64,000 nt of DNA from positions 496,001 to 560,000 of the forward strand of contig NZ_PYAX01000005.1 in assembly GCF_003014735.1 (NCBI RefSeq), written 5' to 3'. This DNA comes from Saccharothrix carnea (GTDB lineage Bacteria > Actinomycetota > Actinomycetes > Mycobacteriales > Pseudonocardiaceae). Under the pieces are notes generated by a model. It was given only the letters and a program-made list of their open reading frames with translations, was not told the DNA's origin and did not search any database. The position numbers and the translations under genes are program-made. This document shows positions 8,866-16,263 of this stretch, piece after piece; position 1 is the stretch's first letter; each line of letters begins with the position of its first letter.

Positions 8866-9099
8866 GTGAGTTACCCGCATCCAGCCATGCACACGAGCAT
8901 CGAGGGCGTTCTCGCCGAGTACGCCGTGCACGAGGCCAAGCGGCAGAGGTTCCTGGAGACCGCCGCCGCCATCGTGGCCGCCGCACCGCCGTCGGTGGAC
9001 GACACGCTGCTGGGCCTGCTGCTCCCGTTCCCCAAGGCCCGGGGTCCGCGTGCCTTCCTCAACCGGGTTGACCAGGTCCTTCGCGACGCCGCTCGATGA
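8866..9099 (+). CDS. Small conserved-looking hypothetical protein upstream of an ATP-grasp gene
   Basis: A 77-residue acidic-then-basic protein: MHTSIEGVLAEYAVHEAKRQ forms a likely amphipathic helix and FPKARGPRAFLNRVDQVL ends it. GTG at 8866 or ATG at 8887 could start it; no good ribosome site is seen at either. A possible promoter (TTGAAC 8808-8813, 17 bp, TAAAGG 8831-8836) lies just upstream. It precedes the ATP-grasp gene on the same strand by 150 bp. I do not recognise a family. Confidence 0.5.
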   Translation: MSYPHPAMHTSIEGVLAEYAVHEAKRQRFLETAAAIVAAAPPSVDDTLLGLLLPFPKARGPRAFLNRVDQVLRDAAR

Positions 9100-9249
9100 T
9101 CTCGCGAGGCCGCCCCTGATCCCATCGGCAAGTTTCATCCGGTCGTTGCCGGACCGTGCTAGGCCGATCCCGTCGCCTGCCTCTACAGTGCGTGACACCC
9201 GGCGCTCGCCGGTTGTCTCGTCTGCTTCTCATAAAGCGAGTTCTCGGCG

Positions 9250-10680
9250 ATGGATGACGTCCTTTCCGCGCTTCAAGCGCGCCTCGGCACCCTGTTCGGC
9301 GACCGGTTGGTCGTGCTCGCGGGCGGCACTCGGCTGAGTAGTCGCGCCGGCGAGCTGCACCAGCTCGGTGCCCGCCATACGCTCGTGCTGTCGACGGACG
9401 ACCACGCGCCGCTGCACGACTCGGACGTGGCCCGCTGGGTGCCGCTCGGCATCGCGGGCGGCTTCGTCGCGGTCGAGCAGAACCGGCTCACCAAGCTGCT
9501 CACCTCGCCCAACCGCAAGGTCCGCGCGGTGCTGGAGGAGTTCGACCCGCGCGGCGAGGCGCTGGTGATCAGCACCCCGTACGTGCACACGCGGGAGTTC
9601 GCGGGCCGTCCCGTGCTCAACGCCCGCCGCCCCGACTGGGTGGAGCTGGAGAACAAGACGACGATCGACGGCCTGTGGGACGAGCTGTCCGCGCCCCGCG
9701 CGCCCGCCGTCGTGCTCGGCCTCGACTTCGACGGCCTGTGGGAGGCGACCCAGCGCCTCGACCGCGGCGCGGGCGTGGTCTGGTCCGGCGACGGCCCGGC
9801 GATCAACGGCGGCGCGAACTTCGTCCGCCGCGTCCGCGACCGGCAGGAGGCGCGGGACGCGTTCGACGTGCTCGCGGCCAAGTGCGACTTCGTCCGGGTG
9901 ATGCCGTTCCTGGAAGGCATCCCGGTGAGCGTGCACGGGATCGTGTTCCCGGACGGCACCGCCGTACTGCGGCCGATCGAGATGGTCGTGCCGCGCCGCG
10001 CGGGCCAGGCCCGGTTCCTGTACGCGGGCTGCGCGTCCTACTACGACCCGCCCGCGCGGATCCGCGAGGAGATGCGCAACCTGGCCCGCCGGGTCGGCGA
10101 ACGGCTGCGCGAGACCGTCGACTACCGCGGCACGTTCACCCTCGACGGCATCGCCACCGCCGACGGCTTCCTGCCCACCGAGATCAACACCCGCTACGGC
10201 GGCGCGATGGTGTGCTTCGAGGACGCCCTGCCGCAGCTGCCGCTGGCGCTGGTGCAGGTCGCCCTGGTCGCCGGGCACGACCTCGGCGTCTCGTCCATCG
10301 AGTTCGAGGAGCTGCTGGTCTCCGCCGCGGACGACTACCGGCACGGCTCGGTCGGCGCGAACGTGCGCGCGGTCCACCCGACCGAGGTGGTGGAACGCTC
10401 GATCGTGTTCACCGAGTGGTCGTGCCGGTTCGCGCACCCCGAGGAGACGCCGCACGGCGTGCTGCGGCTGCGGCCGTCACCGCTGGGCGCGCGGCTGGAG
10501 CTGGACTTCTACGCCGACCAGCTGCCGCTCGGCCGCCCGGTCGTGGCGCTGACGGTGGCCGCGTTCGCCCTGGCCGACCAGGAGTGGGGCACCGCGCTCG
10601 GCCCGCTGGAGCCCGCGGTGCCCGTCGCCGACGACGAGGCCGCTGCCGCGGTCGTGGAACCGACCGCGGTCACGGCGTGA
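9250..10680 (+). CDS. ATP-grasp superfamily ligase (PGM1-like)
   Basis: A 476-residue protein. The centre and C-terminal half carry ATP-grasp features: VRVMPFLEGIPVSVHGIVF (about 218-236) and PTEINTRYGGAM (about 310-321), whose Glu and Asn would bind Mg-ATP. The N-terminal ~170 residues would be the pre-ATP-grasp domain. The overall pattern recalls the peptide-ligase group around PGM1, which joins amino acids through acyl-phosphate intermediates, but I cannot confirm the subfamily. The last 25 residues are Ala/Val-rich and probably disordered. No biosynthetic genes sit next to it except the 77-residue ORF upstream. Starts at ATG 9250. Confidence 0.65.
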   Translation: MDDVLSALQARLGTLFGDRLVVLAGGTRLSSRAGELHQLGARHTLVLSTDDHAPLHDSDVARWVPLGIAGGFVAVEQNRLTKLLTSPNRKVRAVLEEFDPRGEALVISTPYVHTREFAGRPVLNARRPDWVELENKTTIDGLWDELSAPRAPAVVLGLDFDGLWEATQRLDRGAGVVWSGDGPAINGGANFVRRVRDRQEARDAFDVLAAKCDFVRVMPFLEGIPVSVHGIVFPDGTAVLRPIEMVVPRRAGQARFLYAGCASYYDPPARIREEMRNLARRVGERLRETVDYRGTFTLDGIATADGFLPTEINTRYGGAMVCFEDALPQLPLALVQVALVAGHDLGVSSIEFEELLVSAADDYRHGSVGANVRAVHPTEVVERSIVFTEWSCRFAHPEETPHGVLRLRPSPLGARLELDFYADQLPLGRPVVALTVAAFALADQEWGTALGPLEPAVPVADDEAAAAVVEPTAVTA

Positions 10681-10693
10681 TCGTGACGCCTGC

Positions 10694-11488
10694 CTAGCCG
10701 TTGGAAGGACACGAGTCCCCATACGCTGTTCCTTCATATGCGGCTAGGTAGGCGTACCGGTAGCCCATCAGCTGCAAGGTCACGTCCGGCGGCTGGTTGG
10801 GCGGGTAGGCGTTGGCGCGGTAGGCGCGCAGGAGCTCCGTGTTGCACTGCGCGGTGGCGCGCAGCAGCGCCGGGGTGACCGGCGTGCCGCACACGAGGTG
10901 CAGCGCGACCCGTGCGGCCAGCGCGAGCAGCCGCGGTGAGCGGTCGGCGGACGACAAGTCCTCCGCCACGGCCACCACGTGCTGCGGCACGACCTCGGGC
11001 ACCGCGATGGCCAACGCCATCGAGCACGCCACCTCCGCGCCCGCCAGCGCCTCGAACACCTTGGGCGCGCCCTTCGCCACCTCGTACCGGGTCTGCGTGA
11101 TCCAGTCCGGCGGTCGGCGGGGCAGCTCGCGGCCGAGCGCGTTCCACCGGCGGCGGGTGCGCTTGCCGTCGTCGGTGAAGCCCGCGCTCGCCAGCGCCAT
11201 CGCGGCCAGCAGGAAGATCACCCGATCGCGGCTGTCCGCGGGCACCCGGTAGCTCGCGCCCACCTCCACCAGGAAGGGCACGGCCCACGCGCTCGCCTCG
11301 GACACCGTGTCGTCGACCAGCAGCCGGTCGGCCAGGCCCTGGCAGGCGACCTCCCGCGTCACGCGCTCGCCGTGCACCACCCGGCGCATCAGCTCTTCCA
11401 CGCCTGCCCCGTGGGCCAGCACCGACCAGGGCATGTCCTCCAGTCCACGCAACGGATCCGGCCGTTGCCACGCAGGTGGGAGCTCCAT
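10694..11488 (-). CDS. HEAT-like helical hypothetical protein
   Basis: A 264-residue soluble all-alpha protein. The opening LRGLEDMPWSVLAHGAGVEELMRRVV and the phrase ASAWAVPFLVEVGASYRVPADSRDRVIFLLAAMA match the layout of a large actinobacterial family of HEAT-repeat-like proteins ('IPWxxLxHAxG...AVPFL'). Function is unknown; some relatives sit beside immunity or regulatory genes. ATG 11488 is chosen over 11497. Divergent from the C5-methyltransferase across 87 bp, convergent with the ATP-grasp gene. Confidence 0.6.
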   Translation of the reverse strand: MELPPAWQRPDPLRGLEDMPWSVLAHGAGVEELMRRVVHGERVTREVACQGLADRLLVDDTVSEASAWAVPFLVEVGASYRVPADSRDRVIFLLAAMALASAGFTDDGKRTRRRWNALGRELPRRPPDWITQTRYEVAKGAPKVFEALAGAEVACSMALAIAVPEVVPQHVVAVAEDLSSADRSPRLLALAARVALHLVCGTPVTPALLRATAQCNTELLRAYRANAYPPNQPPDVTLQLMGYRYAYLAAYEGTAYGDSCPSNG

Positions 11489-11575
11489 GGCGCGCAACGT
11501 ACGCGATCACGGCCGGCGGTACCGGCGGCATCACTCACCTGAGGGCGGTGCGCGCACTCACCGTACGATCACCCG

Positions 11576-12787
11576 GTGCGCGGACCCACCTTCAAAGTCG
11601 TCGACCTGTTCTCCGGCGCCGGTGGCATGAGCCTCGGCTTCCAGGCGCACCGGGACTTCACCATCGTGGGTGCCGCCGACGCGCAGATCGGCAAGCCGTC
11701 GTCCCGGCTGGGGTCGTTGCGGTGCAACGGGATCTACCGGGACAACATCGGGGTCGACCCGTTGCAGGTGGACCTGGGCCGGCTCGACCCCGCCGTGCTG
11801 CGGCAGGTGTGGAACCTCCGGCGCGGCGAGCTGGACGTGCTGGTGGCGTGCCCGCCGTGCTCGGGCTTCACCCGGATCGCGCCCGCCAACCACCTGCGTG
11901 ACGACCCGCGCAACTCGCTGGTCGGCCGGGTCGCCGCGTACGTGGCCGAGTTCCGGCCGCGCGTGCTGGTGCTGGAGAACGCGCGCGAGCTGGTGAAGGG
12001 CAAGCAGCGGCATCACCTGGACGGGTTGGCCGAGCAGCTGCTGGAGATCGGGTACGAAGTGGACGCCGGCACCCACATGCTGTCGCGCTTCGGGCTGCCG
12101 CAGTTGCGCGAGCGCGCGATGGTGGTGGCGGTGGACTCGGGCGTGCCGCTGCGCACGCTGGAGGACCTGTGGCAGGGCTGGGAGGTGCGGCCGGGCGCGG
12201 TGACCGTGCGGCGGGCGATCGGCAAGCTGCCGCCGGTGGAGGCGGGCGAGGCGCACCCGGAGGACGAGATGCACGTGTCGCCGTCGTTCCGCCGCGACCG
12301 CTCGCTGGACCGGATGCGCGCCATCCCGGCCGACGGCGGGTCGTGGGGCGACCTGGTCGGCTCGTCCGCGGAACTGCTGCTGAACCCGGCCCAGCGCAAG
12401 ATCATCGAAGAGGGCAAGTGGGGTTCTCACCCGGACGTGTACGGCCGGATGTGGTGGGACGAGCCGGCGCGCACGATCAAGCGGGAGTGCGGGCACGTCG
12501 GCAACGGGCGTTACGCGCACCCCGAGCAGCACCGGTTGTGCACGGTGCGGGAGATGGCGCTGCTGCAGGGCTTCCCGCGCCGGTTCCGGTTCGACGTGTC
12601 GGTGATCGGCAACGCCTACCGGCACCTGGGCGACGCCGTGCCGCCGCTGATCTCGTTCCAGCTCGCGGCGCTGGTGAAGTGGATGCTGACCGGCCAGCCG
12701 CCGACCGCGCGGGACCTGTGCCTGCCGGGCACGTCGCTGCGGGTCGGCGACATCCGCCCGGTCACGCCGTCCGCCCTGGTGGCGTAG
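11576..12787 (+). CDS. Orphan DNA (cytosine-5) methyltransferase
   Basis: A 403-residue C5-methyltransferase. Motif I is DLFSGAGGMSLGF (about 10-22). Motif IV is CPPCSGFT with catalytic Cys95, PPCS replacing the usual PPCQ. Motif VI is ENARELV, motif VIII is QLRERAMVV (QxRxR), and motif X is IGNAYRHLGDAVPPL. The protein would use S-adenosylmethionine to methylate cytosine C5. The target-recognition region (about 230-310) is short. No restriction endonuclease or Vsr gene is adjacent, so it looks like a solitary, possibly regulatory, enzyme. GTG start at 11576. Confidence 0.88.
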   Translation: MRGPTFKVVDLFSGAGGMSLGFQAHRDFTIVGAADAQIGKPSSRLGSLRCNGIYRDNIGVDPLQVDLGRLDPAVLRQVWNLRRGELDVLVACPPCSGFTRIAPANHLRDDPRNSLVGRVAAYVAEFRPRVLVLENARELVKGKQRHHLDGLAEQLLEIGYEVDAGTHMLSRFGLPQLRERAMVVAVDSGVPLRTLEDLWQGWEVRPGAVTVRRAIGKLPPVEAGEAHPEDEMHVSPSFRRDRSLDRMRAIPADGGSWGDLVGSSAELLLNPAQRKIIEEGKWGSHPDVYGRMWWDEPARTIKRECGHVGNGRYAHPEQHRLCTVREMALLQGFPRRFRFDVSVIGNAYRHLGDAVPPLISFQLAALVKWMLTGQPPTARDLCLPGTSLRVGDIRPVTPSALVA

Positions 12788-13178
12788 ATCACCGTTTGGC
12801 AACGGTGTGGCGTCGAAAGCAGGTCGGCGCGGATTACGTGCATTCCACTGTGGACCATCTGAGCTGCGGGAATGCCGGCGGAGGCGGGTAGCGGTGTCCG
12901 TTTCGCGGTCCGTCGAAACAGTACCCCGCGGTCTGTCCTCGACGGGCCGTCGAATATGCTTGATCATCCATTGTGGATGGACGGACTCTGTTGTCGCTGC
13001 TCGCAGGCGGTTCTGCCGACAGTGTCGACCATTCTCGATCGGATAAACGCAATCGGCTAATGTTCGGCTGATTCCTGTCGTTTCGGTGTCGGAGCGCTCT
13101 GCCAAGTAGCTCCCCGAGCGACACGGACCGCCGCCTTGAACCACCAACGGGCTACCCTCGTGAGCCTCAAGGAGACAA
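12788..13178. other. 391-bp intergenic region with three short palindromes
   Basis: It is lower in GC than its neighbours and has no ORF I can support. It contains TCCA-CTG-TGGA (about 12844-12854), CATCCA-TTG-TGGATG (12965-12979) and GTTTCG-N8-CGAAAC (12900-12919). The first two share the core TCCAYTGTGGA and may be copies of one operator. The end provides the ribosome site AAGGAG for the adhesin ATG at 13179, so this is probably its long promoter/leader region. Confidence 0.45.
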
Positions 13179-14444
13179 ATGGCTTCCCGGTCGACTCTCC
13201 AGCGCCTCGGCGCTGCGATCCTCGGTGCCGGCCTCGTCGTGATGACGGCCCTCCCCGCGTCCGCCGCCGACAAGCCGAAGGTCGAGCCCTACAAGGGTGC
13301 GAACGAGCCCGGCATGGGCATCTACCTGGAGCGTGACGGCGAGCTCCTGGACGGCAACGCGGACGAAGAGGGCAAGCAGGCGTTCAACGCCAGCCTCATC
13401 GGTCTGAAGCTGCACGAAGGCGGCGAGGACCAGACCGCCCAGGCGTACTGCGTCGAGCTGCCGACCCCGCTGGAGGACGGCAAGCCGCTGGAAGAGGTGC
13501 CGTGGGGCGAGCACCCCAACCCGGGCACCAAGTTCAAGGAGAACGCCGCCAAGGTCAACTGGGTGCTGCAGAACAGCTACCCGGCGGTGGACGCGGTGGA
13601 CGCGTTCGAGCTGTACGGCCTGGACCCGAAGAACGAGGAGAAGAAGCGCAGCATCCTGATCGCCGGCACCCAGGCGGCCGTGTGGCACTTCAGTGACGGG
13701 ATCGACCTGCGCAAGGACGACTCCACCGCCGAGACCGAGGACGTCTACGGCGGCACGGTCGACGAGCTGGTCTACAAGGTCTACGAGTACCTGACCACCA
13801 AGGCCGTGGACCTGGCCGAGCCCAAGCCGACCCTGTCCATCGAGCCGGGCGAGCTGGAGGGCAAGGCGGGCGGGAAGATCGGCCCGTTCGTCATCTCCAC
13901 CACGGCCACCGGCTTCGTCCTGACCGCCGAGCTGCCCGCGGGCGTCACCATCGTGGACGCCGAGGGCAAGCCGCTGCTGGTGGCCGACGAGGACTCCCGC
14001 AGCGCCGCCGCGACGTCGAACGTCGCCGAGGTGTGGGTGAAGGTCGACCAGCTCGCCGTGCCCGGCGAGGTCGAGTTCACCGTCTCGGCCAGCGCCGAGC
14101 TGCGCAGCGGCCGGCTGTTCGTGTCCAGCGACCGCAACCAGAAGACGCAGTCGCTGATCATCGCCAAGTCGGAGAACTTCCCGGTCAATGCGAAGGCTAA
14201 GGCCAAGTGGCTCGCGGCCGCCGTCGAGACCACCACGACCGAGGCCACCACGACCACCGTGCCGACGACCACCACGACCGAGGCGCCGACGACCACCACG
14301 ACCACGGACGTGGCCGCGGGCGGCGGTGAAGGCGAACTGGCCGACACCGGTGCGTCCATCTTCGTGCCGCTGCTGATCGGCCTCGGCCTGCTCGGTGCGG
14401 GTGCGGGCGCGCTGCTGTTCCTGCGTCGCAAGCGCACTGCCTGA
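13179..14444 (+). CDS. Thioester-domain (Cys-Gln) surface adhesin with LAxTG sorting signal
   Basis: A 421-residue wall-anchored protein. A signal peptide (about 1-30, ending ASAAD) is followed by a thioester domain with Cys91 in AYCVEL and Gln165 in GTQAAVWHF. In known TQXA-type proteins that pair makes an internal thioester for covalent attachment to targets. Next comes a beta-sandwich (about 205-330) and a Thr/Pro-rich stalk (about 349-374). The C-terminus has LADTG at 387-391, a hydrophobic span and RRKR. LAxTG is the class E sortase signal of streptomycetes, so covalent peptidoglycan anchoring is expected. AAGGAG precedes the ATG; the terminator at 14458 follows. No sortase gene is in the window. 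Confidence 0.85.
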   Translation: MASRSTLQRLGAAILGAGLVVMTALPASAADKPKVEPYKGANEPGMGIYLERDGELLDGNADEEGKQAFNASLIGLKLHEGGEDQTAQAYCVELPTPLEDGKPLEEVPWGEHPNPGTKFKENAAKVNWVLQNSYPAVDAVDAFELYGLDPKNEEKKRSILIAGTQAAVWHFSDGIDLRKDDSTAETEDVYGGTVDELVYKVYEYLTTKAVDLAEPKPTLSIEPGELEGKAGGKIGPFVISTTATGFVLTAELPAGVTIVDAEGKPLLVADEDSRSAAATSNVAEVWVKVDQLAVPGEVEFTVSASAELRSGRLFVSSDRNQKTQSLIIAKSENFPVNAKAKAKWLAAAVETTTTEATTTTVPTTTTTEAPTTTTTTDVAAGGGEGELADTGASIFVPLLIGLGLLGAGAGALLFLRRKRTA

Positions 14445-14457
14445 TCACGCTGACCGA

Positions 14458-14499
14458 CCGCAACGGCCCCTCGGGACTCCTCCCGGGGGGCCGTTGCGG
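14458..14499 (+). terminator. Strong intrinsic terminator after the adhesin gene
   Basis: CCGCAACGGCCCC (14458-14470) pairs with GGGGCCGTTGCGG (14487-14499) in a 13-bp stem, 14 bp after the adhesin stop. There is no U-tract, as is usual in high-GC actinobacteria. Confidence 0.85.
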
Positions 14500-14593
14500 T
14501 GTGCGGGCGGTGTGCGGTGCCCGGCGGTACGGTTTGCCGCTGGGGGCGTGAGGTCGATTCGGGTAGCCTGCTTCAGGAGTGCGAAGGAGCACG

Positions 14594-14767
14594 ATGAACT
14601 TCGACGAGATCAAGAACAAGGCGTCCGAGGTGCTCGAGCAGCACCACGAGCAGGTCGATGCGGGCATCGACCGGGCCGCCGAGTTCGTCGCAGGCAGGTT
14701 CGGCCACGAAGAGCAGGTCAAATCGGTGGCCGAGAAGGCCAAGGACATCCTTCCGGGTGGAGAGTGA
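14594..14767 (+). CDS. MT0933-like antitoxin-family small protein
   Basis: A 57-residue charged helical protein (MNFDEIKNKASEVLEQHHEQ then VKSVAEKAKDILPGGE), resembling the MT0933-type putative antitoxins of actinobacteria, which are short amphipathic helices with AEKAKD-like repeats. GAAGGAG lies 8 bp before the ATG. Its stop overlaps the GTG of the next gene by four bases (GTGA). No toxin-like partner is evident, so the antitoxin label follows the family name only. Confidence 0.6.
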   Translation: MNFDEIKNKASEVLEQHHEQVDAGIDRAAEFVAGRFGHEEQVKSVAEKAKDILPGGE

Positions 14768-15390
14768 ACTCGTTCAACACGGCTGAGCGGGGGAACCCGT
14801 CGTCCGGGGAGACCCGCTCCGCCGCCGCGCAGATGGTGACCTGGCAGGGCTACGACGTGCCCCGGCTGGAGCAGGTGCGCTTCCTGCTCTCGGAGCGCAA
14901 GCTCCGCGCCTCGGGCCGTTTGGTGACCGCCGGTCCGGCCGAGCAGTTCAGCGGGTCGTTCGAGGTGTCGGTCGGCGAGACCGGTGCCGTCACCCGGCTG
15001 CTGCTGCGGACCGCCACGGTGTCGGAGGAGCGGCAGATCTCGGTCAGCCGTTCGTCGGAGGGCATCTGGCTGGTCGACTACGGCCAGGGCGCCGAGCGGG
15101 CGGACTTCGACGGCGCGGTGGACGTGGACGTGCAGTTCGCGGTCCTGTTCAACGCCATCCCGATCCGCCGGCTCAACCTCCAGCAGGAGGAGGGCGAGCA
15201 CGAGATCCCGGTCGTCTACGTGACCCTGCCGGACCTGTCGGTCCAACTGGTCCGCCAGCGCTACCGCACGGTCTCGATCAGCGAGGACCGCTCGGTCGTC
15301 TCCTTCACGCACGGCGAGTTCGAACAGGACATCACCGTCGACCGGACCGGCCTGGTGGTCGACTACCCCCGCATCGCCTACCGGATCTGA
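14764..15390 (+). CDS. Putative glycolipid-binding protein (PF06475-type)
   Basis: A 208-residue all-beta protein coupled by a GTGA overlap to the small gene before it. The phrases VTWQGYDVPRLEQVRFLLSE (near the N-terminus), SEGIWLVDYGQ, VDVDVQFAVLFNAIPIRRL and PVVYVTLPDLSVQLVRQRYR fit the glycolipid-binding family, including the 'T.FTNxLPIRRL'-like core. The label comes from a family whose biochemistry is little known. No signal peptide. The longer frame back to 14395 overlaps the adhesin end and terminator and is rejected. Confidence 0.7.
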   Translation: MNSFNTAERGNPSSGETRSAAAQMVTWQGYDVPRLEQVRFLLSERKLRASGRLVTAGPAEQFSGSFEVSVGETGAVTRLLLRTATVSEERQISVSRSSEGIWLVDYGQGAERADFDGAVDVDVQFAVLFNAIPIRRLNLQQEEGEHEIPVVYVTLPDLSVQLVRQRYRTVSISEDRSVVSFTHGEFEQDITVDRTGLVVDYPRIAYRI

Positions 15391-15400
15391 CCCCCGAACA

Positions 15401-15487
15401 ACGCGAAACCCGGGCGCCCGTCGTCCGGCGGGATCCTGCCCAGGTCCACTTCCTCGGCCTAGCGGCCTCGGCTGTGGCCAAGCCTAT
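15401..15487. repeat. Left copy of an ~85-bp imperfect direct repeat
   Basis: It begins with a hairpin-forming part (ACCCGGGC near 15407-15414 with GCCCAGGT near 15438-15445) and continues CACTTCCTCGG, then CCTCGGCTGTGGCCAAGC. About 80 percent of positions match the copy at 16138-16222. It starts 10 bp after the glycolipid-binding gene stop and can also serve as that gene's terminator. Confidence 0.65.
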
Positions 15488-15576
15488 CGGCCGACCATCG
15501 GTCCGACCTGGGGATCTCATCATCAGATCGGGCGAGCAATCGTTTGCCTGCCGTGCGAGCGCGCAACGATCGTTCG

Positions 15577-16134
15577 GTGAGCACACACGTCTTCGTGGAC
15601 GAGTCGCGTCGGTCGAGCTACCTCTTGGTGGCCGCGTTCGTCGAAACCGGTCGACTGCCCGCGATCCGAACGATGATGCGGCGTCTGCGCGTGGCCGGTG
15701 AGCGGCGGCTGCATTTCAAGAGCGAGAGCGACACCGTCCGCAAGGACGTGATCGGGCGCCTGACCGGCGCCGGCTTCCGCAGTCGGATCTACCTGGGCCG
15801 AGGGCCGTCCGAAGCCGTTCGACAAGTGTGCCTGGCGAGGCTGGTGACCGATCTGGTCGAGGAGCGCGTCATGCGGGTGGTGCTCGACGGACGGGGTCCG
15901 GTCGAAGACCGCATCGACCGGCGCGTCATCACCCGTTCACTGCGGGAGTGCGGCGTGCCGGATGACTCGATCTTCTATGAGCACTTGAACTCGCACGGTG
16001 ACCCGGCGTTGTGGGTGCCGGATGCGATCGCGTGGTGCTACGGAGCCGGCGGCGAATGGCGCAGGCGCGTGGCACCCTTGGTTGAAGCGGTCATTGACAT
16101 CGGCGTCGTCACCAGGCGCCAACAGTTGCGCTGA
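15577..16134 (+). CDS. DUF3800-like hypothetical protein in a repeat-framed cassette
   Basis: A 185-residue protein from the GTG at 15577 (a start at 15544 is possible). It opens STHVFVDESRRSSYLLVAAFV, the acidic strand seen in DUF3800 proteins (RNase H-like fold), and has HFKSES (about 46-51) and PALWVPDAIAWCYGAGGEWR near the end, matching the 'LQ.ADxIA' helix of that group. Function is unknown; DUF3800 genes often occur in mobile or defence contexts. It is the only gene between the repeats at 15401 and 16138. Confidence 0.55.
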   Translation: MSTHVFVDESRRSSYLLVAAFVETGRLPAIRTMMRRLRVAGERRLHFKSESDTVRKDVIGRLTGAGFRSRIYLGRGPSEAVRQVCLARLVTDLVEERVMRVVLDGRGPVEDRIDRRVITRSLRECGVPDDSIFYEHLNSHGDPALWVPDAIAWCYGAGGEWRRRVAPLVEAVIDIGVVTRRQQLR

Positions 16135-16137
16135 AAA

Positions 16138-16222
16138 GCGCGAAGCCCTGGCTCCCGCCGTCCGACGGGCCTACCAGGGCTCACTTCCTCGGTCGAGCGA
16201 CCTCGGCTGTGGCCAAGCTTAG
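16138..16222. repeat. Right copy of the ~85-bp imperfect direct repeat
   Basis: It carries CCCTGG (about 16145-16150) and CCAGGG (about 16174-16179) as outer hairpin arms with inner CCCG/CGGG, then CTCACTTCCTCGG and CCTCGGCTGTGGCCAAGC as in the left copy. It sits three bases after the DUF3800-like stop and 41 bp before the end of the convergent thiolase gene, so it can act as a two-way terminator. Confidence 0.65.
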
Positions 16223-16263
16223 CAAGGCACGCCACGATCGCGCTGTCGCTCGATCAGGCGATC

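Noticed and set aside
12807..13124. Short ORFs on both strands in the gap before the adhesin gene
   Set aside because: No ribosome site, no protein-like pattern; treated as regulatory DNA.
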